From: Arenicola marina
Lineage: Eukaryota; Annelida; Polychaeta; Arenicolidae
Assembly: GCA_964019135.1 (NCBI GenBank)
Contig: OZ025248.1
Coordinates: 37,503,670 to 37,567,669, forward strand
DNA length: 64,000 bases
Direction of reading: 5' to 3'
The stretch's first letter is position 1. Each line of letters opens with the position of its first letter. Positions 10,687 to 22,330 of the stretch are shown here, piece after piece. The notes beneath the pieces are model-generated. The model saw nothing but the letters and a program-made list of their open reading frames with translations. It was not told where the DNA came from and did no database searches. Both the position numbers and the translations under genes were made by a program.

Positions 10687-11814
10687 ATGGGTGGAAGCCT
10701 TTCTCTGCGGGACCGGGGTTGCTCCTGGAGGGGTAAGCACTGTTCTCCCCACCGCGGCAAGGGGTACTCCTCCTTGACTATCGACCTGACGGAGCGCGAG
10801 AAGGAGCTGGTGCGAACCACATGGGAGCCCCTCTCCCAATGCCGGATCGAGAAGGCCGTCGAGATCTTCTTGCGGATCTTCGAGCTCGCTCCGGAGACAA
10901 AGGATCTGTTTCCCTTCCGGAACGCCGTCGGGGAAGCCCTGATCAGGCACCCGATGTTTAAAAGCCACGCCACGCGGTTCATCAACGCGGTCCACTCCAC
11001 CGTCATCAACCTGAACGCCTGGGAGGTGATCCTGATCCCGACGCTGATCCAGCTGGGCCGGACGCACACCAAGATTCCGGGATTCAAGCTGGAGCATCTG
11101 GATATCTTCATCCGCGCTATCCTGGACGTGTGGGCGCGCAGTCTGGGCCGGCAATGGACGTCCGAGACCAGGACGGCCTGGAAGAAGATCTTCTGCCTGA
11201 TCGCCGGCAAGGTGGAGTACGGATACAATCAGGAGCTGCGGGATAAGGCGCGTAGGGATTCGCTGGCCGAGCGTGCCTCGCGGGCCGAGACGGTCGCGGT
11301 CAGCCCGGCGAAGGGAGGCGGGCAGGGGGGCGGGGGCGCCGCGACCGACGTTAAGTGCCCCGTCACCGCCACCGTCGCCAAGTGCCCCGTCACCGCCACC
11401 GTCGCCAAGTGCCCCGTCACCGCCACCGTCGCCAAGTGCCCCGTCACCGCCACCGTCGCCAAGTGCCCCGTCACCGCCACCGCCGCCACGGTCCCCGCCA
11501 CCGACCCGGCAGCCCCTGAGGGGCTATGCCCGGCTCCTGAGACCAATGGAGGTCCCACGGCCAAAGCACGAAACGCTGTAGACGGCAGGGATCAGCCGCA
11601 GCCGCAGCCGCAGCCGCAGCCGCAGCCGCAGCCGCCAGAGCCGCCGCACACCAGCGCCGTCGGTAACGGCCTTGGCAACGGCATCGGCAACGGCAACGTG
11701 AACAGCAACGGCGCCTTGCTTGGCAACAGTGCTTGCGTCGGACTTTCATCGGAGTCGCCCCCTGGCGGCAGGGGCGGCGGCCCAGGGTTGGCGCAGGCGA
11801 CGACAGCGACGTAG
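10687..11814 (+). CDS. Globin of neuroglobin/globin-X type, long C-terminal tail
   Basis: The 375-residue product holds a complete globin fold at about residues 34-181. It aligns without a gap to human neuroglobin from helix A to CD: Trp46 (A12), Phe61 (B10) and Phe75 (CD1). The distal His94 (E7) lies in FKSHATRF and the proximal haem-binding His127 (F8) in LGRTHTKI. Such globins bind haem and oxygen or other small ligands; the physiological role is unknown here. The protein starts MGGSLS, a plausible N-myristoylation signal, with Cys12 and Cys19 nearby as possible palmitoylation sites, as known for membrane-bound globin X. Residues 182-375 are a low-complexity tail with five KCPVTATVA repeats (223-267), a PQ run (303-316) and a GN-rich part. 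The ATG has a good context (GCGATGG). No intron interrupts the globin fold, although most animal globins have introns there. A donor-like GGGTAAGC at 10731-10738 is the main caveat for the N-terminus. Confidence 0.88.
   Translation: MGGSLSLRDRGCSWRGKHCSPHRGKGYSSLTIDLTEREKELVRTTWEPLSQCRIEKAVEIFLRIFELAPETKDLFPFRNAVGEALIRHPMFKSHATRFINAVHSTVINLNAWEVILIPTLIQLGRTHTKIPGFKLEHLDIFIRAILDVWARSLGRQWTSETRTAWKKIFCLIAGKVEYGYNQELRDKARRDSLAERASRAETVAVSPAKGGGQGGGGAATDVKCPVTATVAKCPVTATVAKCPVTATVAKCPVTATVAKCPVTATAATVPATDPAAPEGLCPAPETNGGPTAKARNAVDGRDQPQPQPQPQPQPQPPEPPHTSAVGNGLGNGIGNGNVNSNGALLGNSACVGLSSESPPGGRGGGPGLAQATTAT
11353..11487 (+). repeat. 27-bp coding minisatellite in the globin tail
   Basis: Five nearly identical 27-bp units (each starting AAGTGCCCCGTCACCGCCAC) encode five copies of KCPVTATVA. 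Because 27 is a multiple of three, copy-number change would lengthen or shorten the protein without breaking its frame. Each unit supplies one cysteine. The last unit ends in Ala-Ala instead of Val-Ala. Confidence 0.93.
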
Positions 11815-12895
11815 GGCGGCCAACACGTAAACGACGTTGCTCCGTGAAGCAAGCCGCCGGCCGGCTCCCCCGCCCACATCTTTCGCGTTCCTCGAAGGGG
11901 CACGTCTACAGCCAGGTTAGGGTCAAGGAGGGTCGTGCGTGGGGGTGGAGGAGGAGGTGAAGCGCTGTTTACTTCTTATCTCACACGTGTCGCTGTGCTG
12001 AGTGGTGCTACAGAGAGACAACCAAACACTTTCTGCCCAAAATCAATACGAACAGCGACGAAACCGACTCCACCCTGCCACCCCCATCTATTTGGGAGAG
12101 GCGAGAATGCGGGATGTCTGGGGTGGTGTTCGTACCACCCCTCCTCCTCCACCGCTCGGGGCGCCTGGCATGGTCACTTGCCCACCACTTGGACGAGACG
12201 AGAGGCGCGGCCCATGGTGGGGGTAGGCGGTGCGGTGGGGGGGGGATGTCGAGACAGTGATTGAGGCGTCAGACAACATAGGAACCGGCTCATATAAGTG
12301 TCCCCCTGTCACCTCGTACTTACCCTTCCCCTGCCTCCAGACTGCGTCCTTTTATTCTTCCCGCCGGGTAATTTGCCGAGACTTAAGACGCCCGGCAGCT
12401 CTTCAACAATGCTGCTCGTCACCCTACCGCCCGCCCCCCCCCCCCCCCCAATCTCTTCTCCTCCCTCTAAACACCCCCAACCCTGCCCTACCCACCCCTG
12501 ACACTGGCAAATTTCCCTCCGAGAAATAGTGCCTTATAAGAATTCTGTCTACATTGGCCCCCACCGTCAAACCCTCCACCTCCATCCACCTCCTCCACCC
12601 CTGTTCATCATCCAAATCCATTCGCTTTCCTCTCCTACCCCTTTGTACCTCCCTCCCTCCCTCCCCCATCACGCTCCATTACATTATCCCATCCCGCTAG
12701 ACCTACCCCCCCCCCCCCCATTCTCAGCCACCCCTCCCACCCCTCTCAGTCGCATACCCTCGGTTGGCTGATCACCCCAAATACACGTCCCAAGGGTGCC
12801 ATCTTTCCAATTCAGCTGACCCTCTCCCGACCCCGATCGATGGCCGGGATTCAATTGGGGCGCCATCTGGGGCCGAGCGGTTGGCCAGAGTCGAT
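11815..12895. other. Downstream of globin: 3' flank and C-rich DNA
   Basis: No canonical AATAAA was seen close after the globin stop, so the 3' UTR end is undetermined. From 12420 to 12760 the plus strand is C-rich with poly-C runs (about 12427-12449 and near 12707) and CTCC/CACC low complexity, which generates proline-rich open frames I do not consider genes. 12780-12895 is ordinary sequence. Confidence 0.5.
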
Positions 12896-13116
12896 AACTC
12901 CCGGCGAGGGCTATCGCAAGTGTCTGTGAGGGGAGGGCTATCGCAAATGTCTGTGAGGGGGGGAGGGGCGGGGGTTATCACAAGTCTTGGTGGACCTTTT
13001 ATCGCTATCACACTCTCTGCTCTGTAGGGGCGGGGGAGGGGGAGGGGGATAGCACAAGTTGTGGCGAACCTTTTATCGCCATCGCAGTCTCTGCTCTGTG
13101 GGGAAGGAGGGTAGGG
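12896..13116. repeat. Short duplications bordering the 29-bp array
   Basis: A roughly 20-bp unit GAGGGCTATCGCAA occurs twice at 12905-12960. A longer unit of about 80 bp containing CCTTTTATCGC and CTCTCTGCTCTGT occurs twice (about 12970-13030 and 13050-13105). These share the words TATCAC, CTTGG and GGACC with the adjacent 29-bp array and may represent its ancestral, less amplified edge. Confidence 0.6.
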
Positions 13117-13846
13117 TATTACAAGCCGTGTCTTGGCGGACCGTTTATCACAAGCTGTGTCTTGGCGGACCAGTTATCACAAGCCGTGCCTTGGCGGACT
13201 GGTTATCACAAGCCGTGTCTTGGGGGACCGGCTATCACAAGCCGTGTCTTGGCGGACCGGTTATCACAAGTCGTGTCTTGGCTGACAGGTTATCCCAAGC
13301 CGTGTCTTGGCGGACTGGTTATCACAAGCTGTGTCTTGGGGGACCGGTTATCACAAGCCGTGTCTTGGCGGACCGATTATTACAAGCCGTTTCTTGGCGG
13401 ACCGGTTATCACAAGCCGTGTCTTGGCGGACCGGTTATCACAAGCCATGTCTTGTCCGACCGGTTATCACAAGCCGTGTCTTTGCGGACCGGTTATCACA
13501 AGCCATGTCTTGGCGGACCGGTTATCACAAGCCGTGTCTTGGCGGACCGGTTATCACAAGCCGTGTCTTGGTGGACCGGTTATCACACGCCGTTTCTTGG
13601 CGGACCGGTTATCACAAACCGTGTCTTGGCGGACCGGTTATCACAAGCCGTGTCTTGGCGGACCGGTTATCACAAGCCGTGTCTTGGGGGACCGGTTATC
13701 ACAAGCTGTGTCTTGGCGGACCGGTTATCACAAGCCGTGTCTTGGCGGACCGGTTATCACACGCCGTTTCTTGGCGGACCGGTTATCACAAGCCGTGTCA
13801 TGGCGGACTGGCTATCACAAGTCGTATCTTAAGGGACCCTTTATCA
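13117..13846. repeat. 29-bp minisatellite, about 25 copies
   Basis: A 29-bp unit built around GGCGGACCGGTTATCACAAG and followed by CCGTGTCTT is repeated head to tail about 25 times with a few percent variation (CCATG, GGGGG and CACGC variants). The unit length is 2 modulo 3, so all three plus frames stay open and translate to a 29-residue period; the 200-257 codon frames seen here are artefacts. The array decays on the right into AAGGGACCCTTTATCAC. Confidence 0.96.
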
Positions 13847-16194
13847 CCACCACATGTACTTCGGCGCCAACATTCCCGCAGAATTAACGTCATTTCGTTT
13901 TGGGTTGTAAAGTGCAAGAAAAACTGACAGAGAAATGAACAGAGAGGACTTAAAGAAGCCCTGTGACGGAATTACTTTAGAGAAAGTCGAATTGGGCGTC
14001 CAGGGACTGTGCCAATAACGTACGCGGGCGGGAGGGGGGGGGGGGGAGGGCAGAGGACACCCTCCACTTGAAGGGTCGCTGCTGGTGCCTCGTGCTTTTT
14101 TTCCGCTAGAACCCCAAATCGCCGGGCAACTATGACGTGCAGTCCGGGCTAAGTGCACCGTCACAGGATGATCCATGGCCCCATGTCCGCTCCGGTCCTT
14201 CCCCTGGACCGGCCAGGAAGGAGCCCTCGTTTTAGACACATGGTTCATAACTCTCATCCCGGCGACCGTATTAAAAAAATTGCAGTCAGTACCTCCTGAA
14301 TATGACGTCATCATGGCGGATGAAATGTATGGTTACCCATGCCCCCCTTTTTCCCCATTTGAAAACGTTTTGCTTGTCATTCCTGAACCCAGTTATGTTA
14401 TAAATATTGTTGCAGTCATCCTAATGACGTTCTCAGCCATGTGATCGTTTTTATTCATGGACCAACAAAAGGGGATGTTATATCCAGTGTATCTCAACCA
14501 CAATCCACAAGAGGCTATCACCATCAGGTTGTCTCAACCGAAATTCAAAAAGGAACCGTCATCTGCTTCAATATATATCAACCTAAATATACACGACTCG
14601 CCGTCATGTTATCGACCAACAAAAAGTTACGAGGCCGCCATCTTTATACTCTATATTAATATGGGGCGGCCATCTTTAGTTTTTCCCGGCGCATTAAGTC
14701 GCATTACGATTGGCATGGCTTCCAATAATGGCGGCCACCGCTGCCATTCGCCCAGGTCGAAATCAGCCAATGGCTTCTTTTTCGACCGGATTATTATATA
14801 TATTTATGTTGCTCTTTGTTATCAGTACGACCGCTCCATCCGTCAAGGAAACTGTGGGTCGGGATTAGAGTCGCTGTCCCCCCGCCCCCCCCCCCCATAC
14901 CGCCCACAACCACCCCCCACCCCTCACCCCACCCCCCAATCCGCGGGCGTTCGCATAGCCTAAGTAATTGCCCGCACTACGGCAACAGATAACTGACCGC
15001 AAAAGCAGCAGTCTTGGCGGATGGCTTTTAAGATGACTCCTGTAATGAGGGAGCCGCGTTGGCTGTTAGGGACTGAGAAAATGGCGATTTCTATAGACGC
15101 CCCCTTTGATGGGAGAGGTGATGGGGACGGGCATAGGGAGGGGGGCGCGGTCGGTCTGCAGTAGGTTACTTGGACGGGAACAGCGGAATTGTCATTTCAG
15201 AGCGAGATATGGGGGTCGGCTGGGAAAGAAAAGAGAGAGATGAGTATCAGTCTATGACACAGTCCAGACGAATCCCCCCCCCCTCTCCACCCACCACCTC
15301 TGAGACTTGTGGTGGAAGACGATTGATTGGGGTAATTGTAACGGAAATGTATCCGTAAGTACCGCCAACACATTGGATGATCGGTGTCAGTGTCGGTGAC
15401 GGCTGTCGCCGAACTGGATACGTAACACAAACATCAAACTTTATATTTAAGGAAATATAACCCTCTTGTATTGTTTAAGCCTTAGCCGTATGGCCTTCCG
15501 GTGACTTATTCTGCTGTGGATGGTCAGTAATAATGAGACCCATCTGCACCCCCGTTTATTCAGTTGGGTTTTACAGTCGCCATGACCCTTCCCGACATGG
15601 TCTCCCACCCACCCTCACCCCTCACCCCTGCCCACCCGTCGCCCAATTTCATTTTGTCTGGCGGGCACTCATCAAATGTCTCTACCCCATTCCATACAAG
15701 TTGAGCTAGTCGCTGCTCATCGGTTCCCATGGAAGCGAGAGACAGAGCGGGCCCTTGCTCCCCAGCCCTCCCCCCCTCCCCTCCCCCACCAACCAATCAC
15801 CCTTCTTCGTTCCACATTCTCCTCTCCTTCATCTCCGAGCATTCATTCAAATTGTATACCCGCCTTACCCCCCCCCCCCCCCCCCACACCGCCCACTCTA
15901 TTACACCCCTCTCACCTCTCCCTTTTGCCCGCATTGCCATCAATATACTGAAGACGATTGGATTCGGCTTGTGGCCGGAGACACCGAATGTTGAGGCGCC
16001 ACTCCCGATTGGCAGTCCCGTTATGACATAATAGCGGCCCCCGGAATACGGCGCCCACTTCGGGACCTCACTCACTCCCCCCTCCCCCCCCCCTCCCTGC
16101 TACAAGTCTGTAATGACACCCATTGCGGGCGGATTACACTGATCGACACTTCCCATAACGCACCGCTGGATAAACCTGGAGAGACAACGTGCGT
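13847..16194. other. Intergenic DNA with poly-C/G tracts
   Basis: No gene recognised. A G-run lies at about 14030-14047 and C-rich stretches at 14879-14940, 15276-15290, 15600-15640 and 15767-15890, giving spurious proline-rich frames. Two YY1-like words (GCCGCCATCTTTA near 14633 and GCGGCCATCTTTAG near 14665) stand 30 bp apart. A full TGACGTCA is at 14303-14310. I see nothing downstream of them that looks like a first exon. Confidence 0.4.
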
Positions 16195-16243
16195 GTCACG
16201 TGACCGCACCACGTGACCTTGTCTTATGTCTTACGTGACGTCA
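16195..16243. promoter_or_regulatory. Cluster of CACGTGAC and TGACGTCA motifs
   Basis: Within 49 bp lie the 10-bp palindrome GTCACGTGAC (16195-16204), a second CACGTGAC (16210-16217) and ACGTGACGTCA (16233-16243). GTCACGTGAC matches the CLEAR element bound by TFEB/MITF-type bHLH-ZIP factors, and TGACGTCA is the CREB/ATF consensus. The dense, evenly spaced arrangement suggests a proximal promoter or enhancer. No coding exon is recognisable on either side, and a further TGACGTCA lies at 16471-16478. Confidence 0.4.
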
Positions 16244-18700
16244 TTGCGACGCGGACAAATCAAAGCAAAGTTAGATACTATGCAATGTGAAATGAAGGAC
16301 AGATGTATAGTCTAAAAGGTATATAAATATCTATATAATGATATAATCTTAATATATTGGATCTCACTACTGTACAATACTTCATTATCAAACATATATA
16401 TGTATCCATGTGTGTGACCTTTGACCCGACGAGATTAGAGTGATCTGTACGCTGGAAATTCGTATAAGTGTGACGTCATGGCCTTCGCCAGTGAGATGGG
16501 TGGGATGGTCAAGGGATCACCAAAAGTCCTTATACTGGTTCACCTGGCTTAGGTATGCGTCATTCTCCAATTACACACCAATTGACAGCCCTTAGTTAAT
16601 TTACCCCATGGATATTCCGCACCAACTGACCGAATTGTTATGCATTCAGCATGAATCGAAAATAAAAGATTATTTACATCAATATATCCAGACTACCATT
16701 ATCCAGTGAACAATAGATGCGACACCGTGTGTCTGGCTTTGTTGAAAAACAAGACATAAACAAACTTTGTGCGTGACATTTCACTCAATTTGAAGGCACA
16801 CGTTGTATCTATGTGTTATACAGATTAGTGGTGCCCGTGTCAAGACACGTCAAGTTTGAATGCGTGATGGAAGGGTCATTTGGTGCAAACGATGTAGGAA
16901 ATCTCAGCGTTATCTGAATATTAATGTATCCCAGAATGCATTGCGCCGCGGCCTTATTCGCAGCTGAGTGCAGAGTGCAAGCACAATATGTATTCATTGG
17001 ATGATGAATATATATATAAATATATATATATATACATATACATGGGTATACATTTAGATGATGGATATACTCCTAGCTTTATATGAAATGGACAACACGG
17101 GTGTTCGTTTCTAATAGATCTAATAGTTTTCGGCGAAGAAATAAATAGCAAACGCTGTGTTTTAAAGCAACCCATATTTTCTGGACATAGTTTTAGTTTT
17201 CGTGGGAAGTTATTTTCTTGTTATGGCATCAAGAACCGATTGATGTAGATACTGGTGTTATTATGTAATCAACTCTACTTTAACTCGACAAGAAAGTGAA
17301 TGAGGCCTAAGTGCTTCGATTCATCAGACTTAACCGTATCATCCCGACATCATCGTTATTAACATTATCATTATCATGACACCACCAGCACTAGGATTAA
17401 CATCATTATCATGACACGACCAACAAGGATTAACATTATCATCACCATTTTCATGATTAACATACACACAGATTTATTAACACAAATTTAGTTTGTTTAC
17501 GTTTTGATGCGAACGCGTTTATAAACCACTGACAGAATAGCGGGAACTGAATACTGGCTTAATTATCAAGCTTTCATCAGCGTTAATATTCTGTCGGCTG
17601 AGCTTAAGTGTGGTGATCGGAATTGTTTAGATGTACTCTGTTTTGAGCCTGTCGTATCCGTTGAAAAGCCGAAACGACTATCATATCAGTTGAATTCGCT
17701 TCGTCCAGAAATAAATAGTTATTTGAAAGATTTCGATCGAGTCTGAATATGTTGAAGATGGCGTCATATAAGGCGGATGCATGGATACAATCTCATGAGA
17801 GAAAATCACAATCACAATATAACTTCTTGTGCATACATCACGAAAATTAGTGTTGCTGGGCAATACAAATTATTTATTACATTAATTTTCCATCATTACT
17901 GGCAATAGGGCATGTTCATGTTCAACTTATTATTCAAGGTACGCGCATGTGCGTCTATAAAACATGTCACCGTCTGTACCCTTTGACCTAGCAGTATATA
18001 CCCCTATTGTCAACTTCATTGATACGGAAAATTATTTCCTAAAATATGAAAATTGCAATTCAATTCAAGCCCAGTTTTTCTTTAAAATGAAATTATTATG
18101 AGCAATCGGACCACGTTAAAGCACCAAGCTCTCCAGACGAGATGTTCTCAGAACGTCCTATACTAGAGGTAGTTTGTGAGTCAATTACATACCATACACT
18201 CCTATACTATACCTTCCCCTTCACGGAAATTATACTCGATAACCGAATTGTTTAATATCCCGTCTGTACATGACTTGCTACATTATTTACATATCGATTA
18301 TGGCGATGGATGTCATCTATTTTATGTAGTATAAACTATGTGCAAACGCGAATAATACGTGATTAATCTACCCGCAGTTTATATTGATGTATGCAGTTAT
18401 CTAATATAACTAACTGTGAGGGCGAACATAGTGCGAACACATTAGTGCGTGCTACGCTATTTTGGCAGTTTTAAGGATCTCCAAATATATGTTAATACAT
18501 ACATGCGCTGGTGAGTATAACACATGTAATGGGAGCTGAGGAAGATCCACATGCGGGCGACAGAGGTAATAAAACTGATGTCGCCTGCAGCGAATCTACA
18601 TGATTGCGTAGGACCCAGTTGGAAAGGAAAGGTTCATTCAAGTGTGGAATACGTAAACGGTTCACTGTTTTCTTCCCACTGGGTGAGACGTCATTAACCC
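16244..18700. other. AT-rich single-copy DNA, no gene seen
   Basis: The composition shifts sharply to AT-rich. Microsatellites TA/TATATA occur at about 16995-17045, and three loose copies of ATTAACATTATCAT occur around 17350-17455. Open frames are short and lack domains. Confidence 0.45.
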
Positions 18701-19660
18701 GACACACTGTGTCACACAATGACATACCGTGGCACACACTGACACATTGTGTCACAATGACACACTCTGTCACACAATGACACACCGAGTCACCATGACA
18801 CACCGAGTCACACAAGGACACACCGAGTCACACAATGACACACCGAGTCACACAATGACACACCGAGTCACACAATGACACACTGTCACACAATGACACA
18901 CCGATTCACACAATGACACACCGAATCACACAAGGACACACCGAGTCACACAATGACACACCGAGTCACACAATGACACACCGAGTCACACAATGACACA
19001 CCGATTCACACAATGACACACCGAGTCACACAATGACACACTGTCACACAATGACACGCCGAGTCACACAATGACACACCGAGTCACACAATGACACACC
19101 GGGTCACACAATGACACACCGAGTCACACAATGACACACCGAGTCACACAATGACACAATACTGTCACACAATGTCACACAATGACACACCGAGTCACAC
19201 AATGGCACACCGAGTCACACAATGACACACCGAGTCACACAATGACACACTGTCACACAATGACACGCCGATTCACACAATGACACACCGAGTCACACAA
19301 TGAAACACCGAGTCACACAATGAAACACCGAGTCACACAATGGCACACCGAGTCACACAATGACACACCGAGTCACACAATGACACATCGAGTCACACGA
19401 TGACACAATAATGTCACACAATGACACACTGAGTCACATAATGACACACCAAGTGACACAATGACACATCGAGTCACACTATGACACACCGAGTCACACT
19501 ATGACACACCGAGTCACACAATGACACACCGAGTCACACAATGACACCGAGTCACACAATGACACAACACTGTCACACAATGACACAACACGGTCACACA
19601 ATGACACACAGTCACACAATGACACACTGAGTCACACAATGACAAACTGTCTCACAACAC
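18701..19660. repeat. 20-bp minisatellite, about 48 copies
   Basis: The unit AGTCACACAATGACACACCG is repeated head to tail for 960 bp. Some units carry a deleted or altered second half (CTGTCACACAATGACACA). A degenerate fringe of GTCAC/GACAC words continues to about 19770. The plus strand lacks G except in GAG and ATG, so the two strands differ strongly in composition. Confidence 0.96.
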
Positions 19661-22010
19661 AATCACCGTCTCTGAACTAGTCCCGCTTTGTCACACTGTC
19701 ACGTTTAGCCAGTGTCACGTGTCACGCAATGTCGTACCATGTCAACATGTCACAGTCACAGACAGTCCAGAACGACGTGACAGTGGCATGCTGTGCCATG
19801 TTTATGCCAACCATTCGCCGCCATCATCAAGAGGTTTTCCGTGTCAAAAATTGCCTTCGTACCACACTTCCGAGAAATCCTTCCAGTATGGCTGACACTC
19901 GCGCGAAAGATAAAATGTCGCCATGCCCGGTTTTCAGCGGCCACTCTTGCCAACTAACCACGTCAGAGCAGCAAGTACAAAAGCCATACAAACACCCAGC
20001 CTCAAGTTTTCATCAGTCGATCCCTCTCTTGTAATATTATTAATACACAGATCTGGAGTCCCATCATATGTTTACTATGCTTGGAACACTCAGCACAGTC
20101 GAGAAAGACCTCACGTATACCACGAGGAGATGTTTTCATTGTATATCAACAGGCCGACAGCGAAACATTCACCAACCATTGCGCTCATATCTTCCTACCC
20201 ACGCAGGCCTAATCTACAACAGCGCCGTCAGAGCCCGAACTATTGGACAAACAGGGCGTTTTATCAAAGCCCAATTTTGCAATGATGGCAGACGCTGAAT
20301 CCGGCATTGTGACGTCACGACCGCCGACTTTGTCTGGGACGAAGACAGGATGTCACCGCTAGAGACGCCGCGATGGCCGGAGCATTAATTGTAGGCCTAT
20401 GGCGGCGGATGACGTGTTTAAACAAGTAATAGCTTCAAGCACATCGAAAGAGAGGCGCTTCGGACCGGCAGCAGTGTTAATACGGGTTCCAGATCCGGCC
20501 GTGTGGGGGCGCCATCGCCCATCTTTTATCGTGGGCGTCACTCGTACATTCAAGTGAGTTTGTGGCTATAAAGCGTTACCCAAGACGAATGAGCAGCTAA
20601 ATAAATCTTCTTAGCACGTTGACGATATCTTGATAAGCGTTTTTGATTTTTGGAGTGAGACGCATCGTACTTGCTTTCGGCTGTTGAATTCATGAATAGT
20701 GAGTGTTATGTTTCGGCCCCGTCGGCATCTGGATCATGAGTTGTGCATGAGTACCAAAAACACTAATCCTGGTTGCAGGCGGCAACGAGCCATATTTTAC
20801 ATGTTCTCCCTTTGTATTTGTGTTACTCCATCCGAACCTGGTAGACAGTTTTTTCCAGGAAGCGGGTAACGTGACAAATCCAATAAAACAAGCGCTTCTC
20901 CAAGCAGAACAAACCAAAACGGAAAGAAAGCATTTAACGGGTCGCTGGTTCTGCTTGATGATGTGGCAAGGCTAAGCTGGGTTAAGCAACATACAACTAT
21001 CATGAGACAAACCGAGTTTCCCTGATGTCTATTTGGGGTACGACATATAATATATCCGGGTTATGTCGTATGTATATTAGGGATCTGCAAGGGGAGCCCG
21101 GTACCCATAGTCCATTTTTGTTATATGCGGTGTGTCCCCTGTAAATTTTCGAACAACGGTGTTGCTGTCGGATTTGGGAGAATTCAATGTAAAGCGGTTT
21201 CGGTGTCGCAATTTTAATGCCAGACGGGTGTTCAGACTCCATATTTCTTGTCTACCCATCTGTCACTGCACGACAAATCCGAAACTTTTGCGATCTACAT
21301 GACGTAACTTCCTGGGCTGAAGCTGAGAGACGACTTTGCAATTCAATATTCAGAGTATTCCGCTGTGAGGCGCCGCGGCGTGTGCTATGCATTATGGGTA
21401 TTATTTTGGTGTTTGCCCAACGTCGAGATGTTATTATTGCATGACCGGCATTATAACTAATCTATTTAGAAAATGCCATCCTATATTGCCATACATGTAA
21501 AGGAAAAATACATCTGCTGCAAGTAACGTCGACAGGCTCATTATTATTATTATGTTCCACTTCCCAGAACATATTGCTTTTATCTGCGAAGAGGAAGGGT
21601 GACAGCTGAAGGCGGCAGATATTTGCAATACAGACGTGAACGCAATATTAAACCCATAGAACTCCTAGATGCCTTGCATAGCGATGCTATGACGACTCCA
21701 AGATGGCACTGGAGGGAACAGGCTTCTTTGTATTGGGTTATGGATTCATTTCATCTTTATGAGGCAGATAGGACTTGAGGTGATGGATGTGAATCATTTA
21801 TCTATCGTTAATTAAAGTACCTTATTTCCTGTAAGTTGTGTGTTATGGCGTTGTGTATAATTGCCCGATGGGTATCGCCATGTCTTCATCTCACGGGGCC
21901 CGGGTTATATTCAATAATGCATAGACGGCAAATATAATGAAGCCTCTGTTGTGCAATAATAATAAAGTCGGACGGTTTTTCGCCATCTAGCGACATCTTA
22001 TGGTGCCCAT
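19661..22010. other. Intergenic DNA, no gene supported
   Basis: Overlapping open frames of 60-120 codons at 19729-20298 resemble nothing known and lack coding features. A TGACGTCA lies at 20310-20317, and a short TTATTATTATTATTAT run lies at about 21540. No mobile element is recognised. Confidence 0.4.
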
Positions 22011-22330
22011 ACTCCACCCCTGGCCGGATTAGTGTTAGCACCCCCCCCGCCTCCACCAGCACCCCCCACTCCACCCCTGGCCGGATTAGACTTCGAACAC
22101 CCCCCCCCCCTCCACCAGCACCCCCCCCCCCACCCACTCCACCCCCGGCAGGATTAGTCTGCGAACTCCCCCGCCCCCTCCTCCACCGTCACCCCTAGCC
22201 CCATCCCGACCGAATGGCCGGATGGCTGCCGTCACCCACCCCCCACGGCGACGACAACCTCATCTCACATACACCCCCCCCCCCCCTCAATCCCTACCCC
22301 CCCCCCCCCCCGCCCCCACCCCACCAACCT
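22011..22330. repeat. C-rich tandem repeat, 57-68 bp unit, 3 copies
   Basis: Three units begin at about 22011, 22068 and 22136 with ACTCCACCCC followed by a GGCCGGATTAG or GGCAGGATTAG core and then poly-C runs of 7-12. Length differences between units are mainly in the C-runs, as expected for slippage. C-rich low complexity continues to about 22330. Confidence 0.7.

Noticed and set aside
13059-13927. Open frames of 206-257 codons with GYHKPCLGGPVITS repeats
   Set aside because: Translation of the 29-bp array in three frames; no non-repetitive domain.
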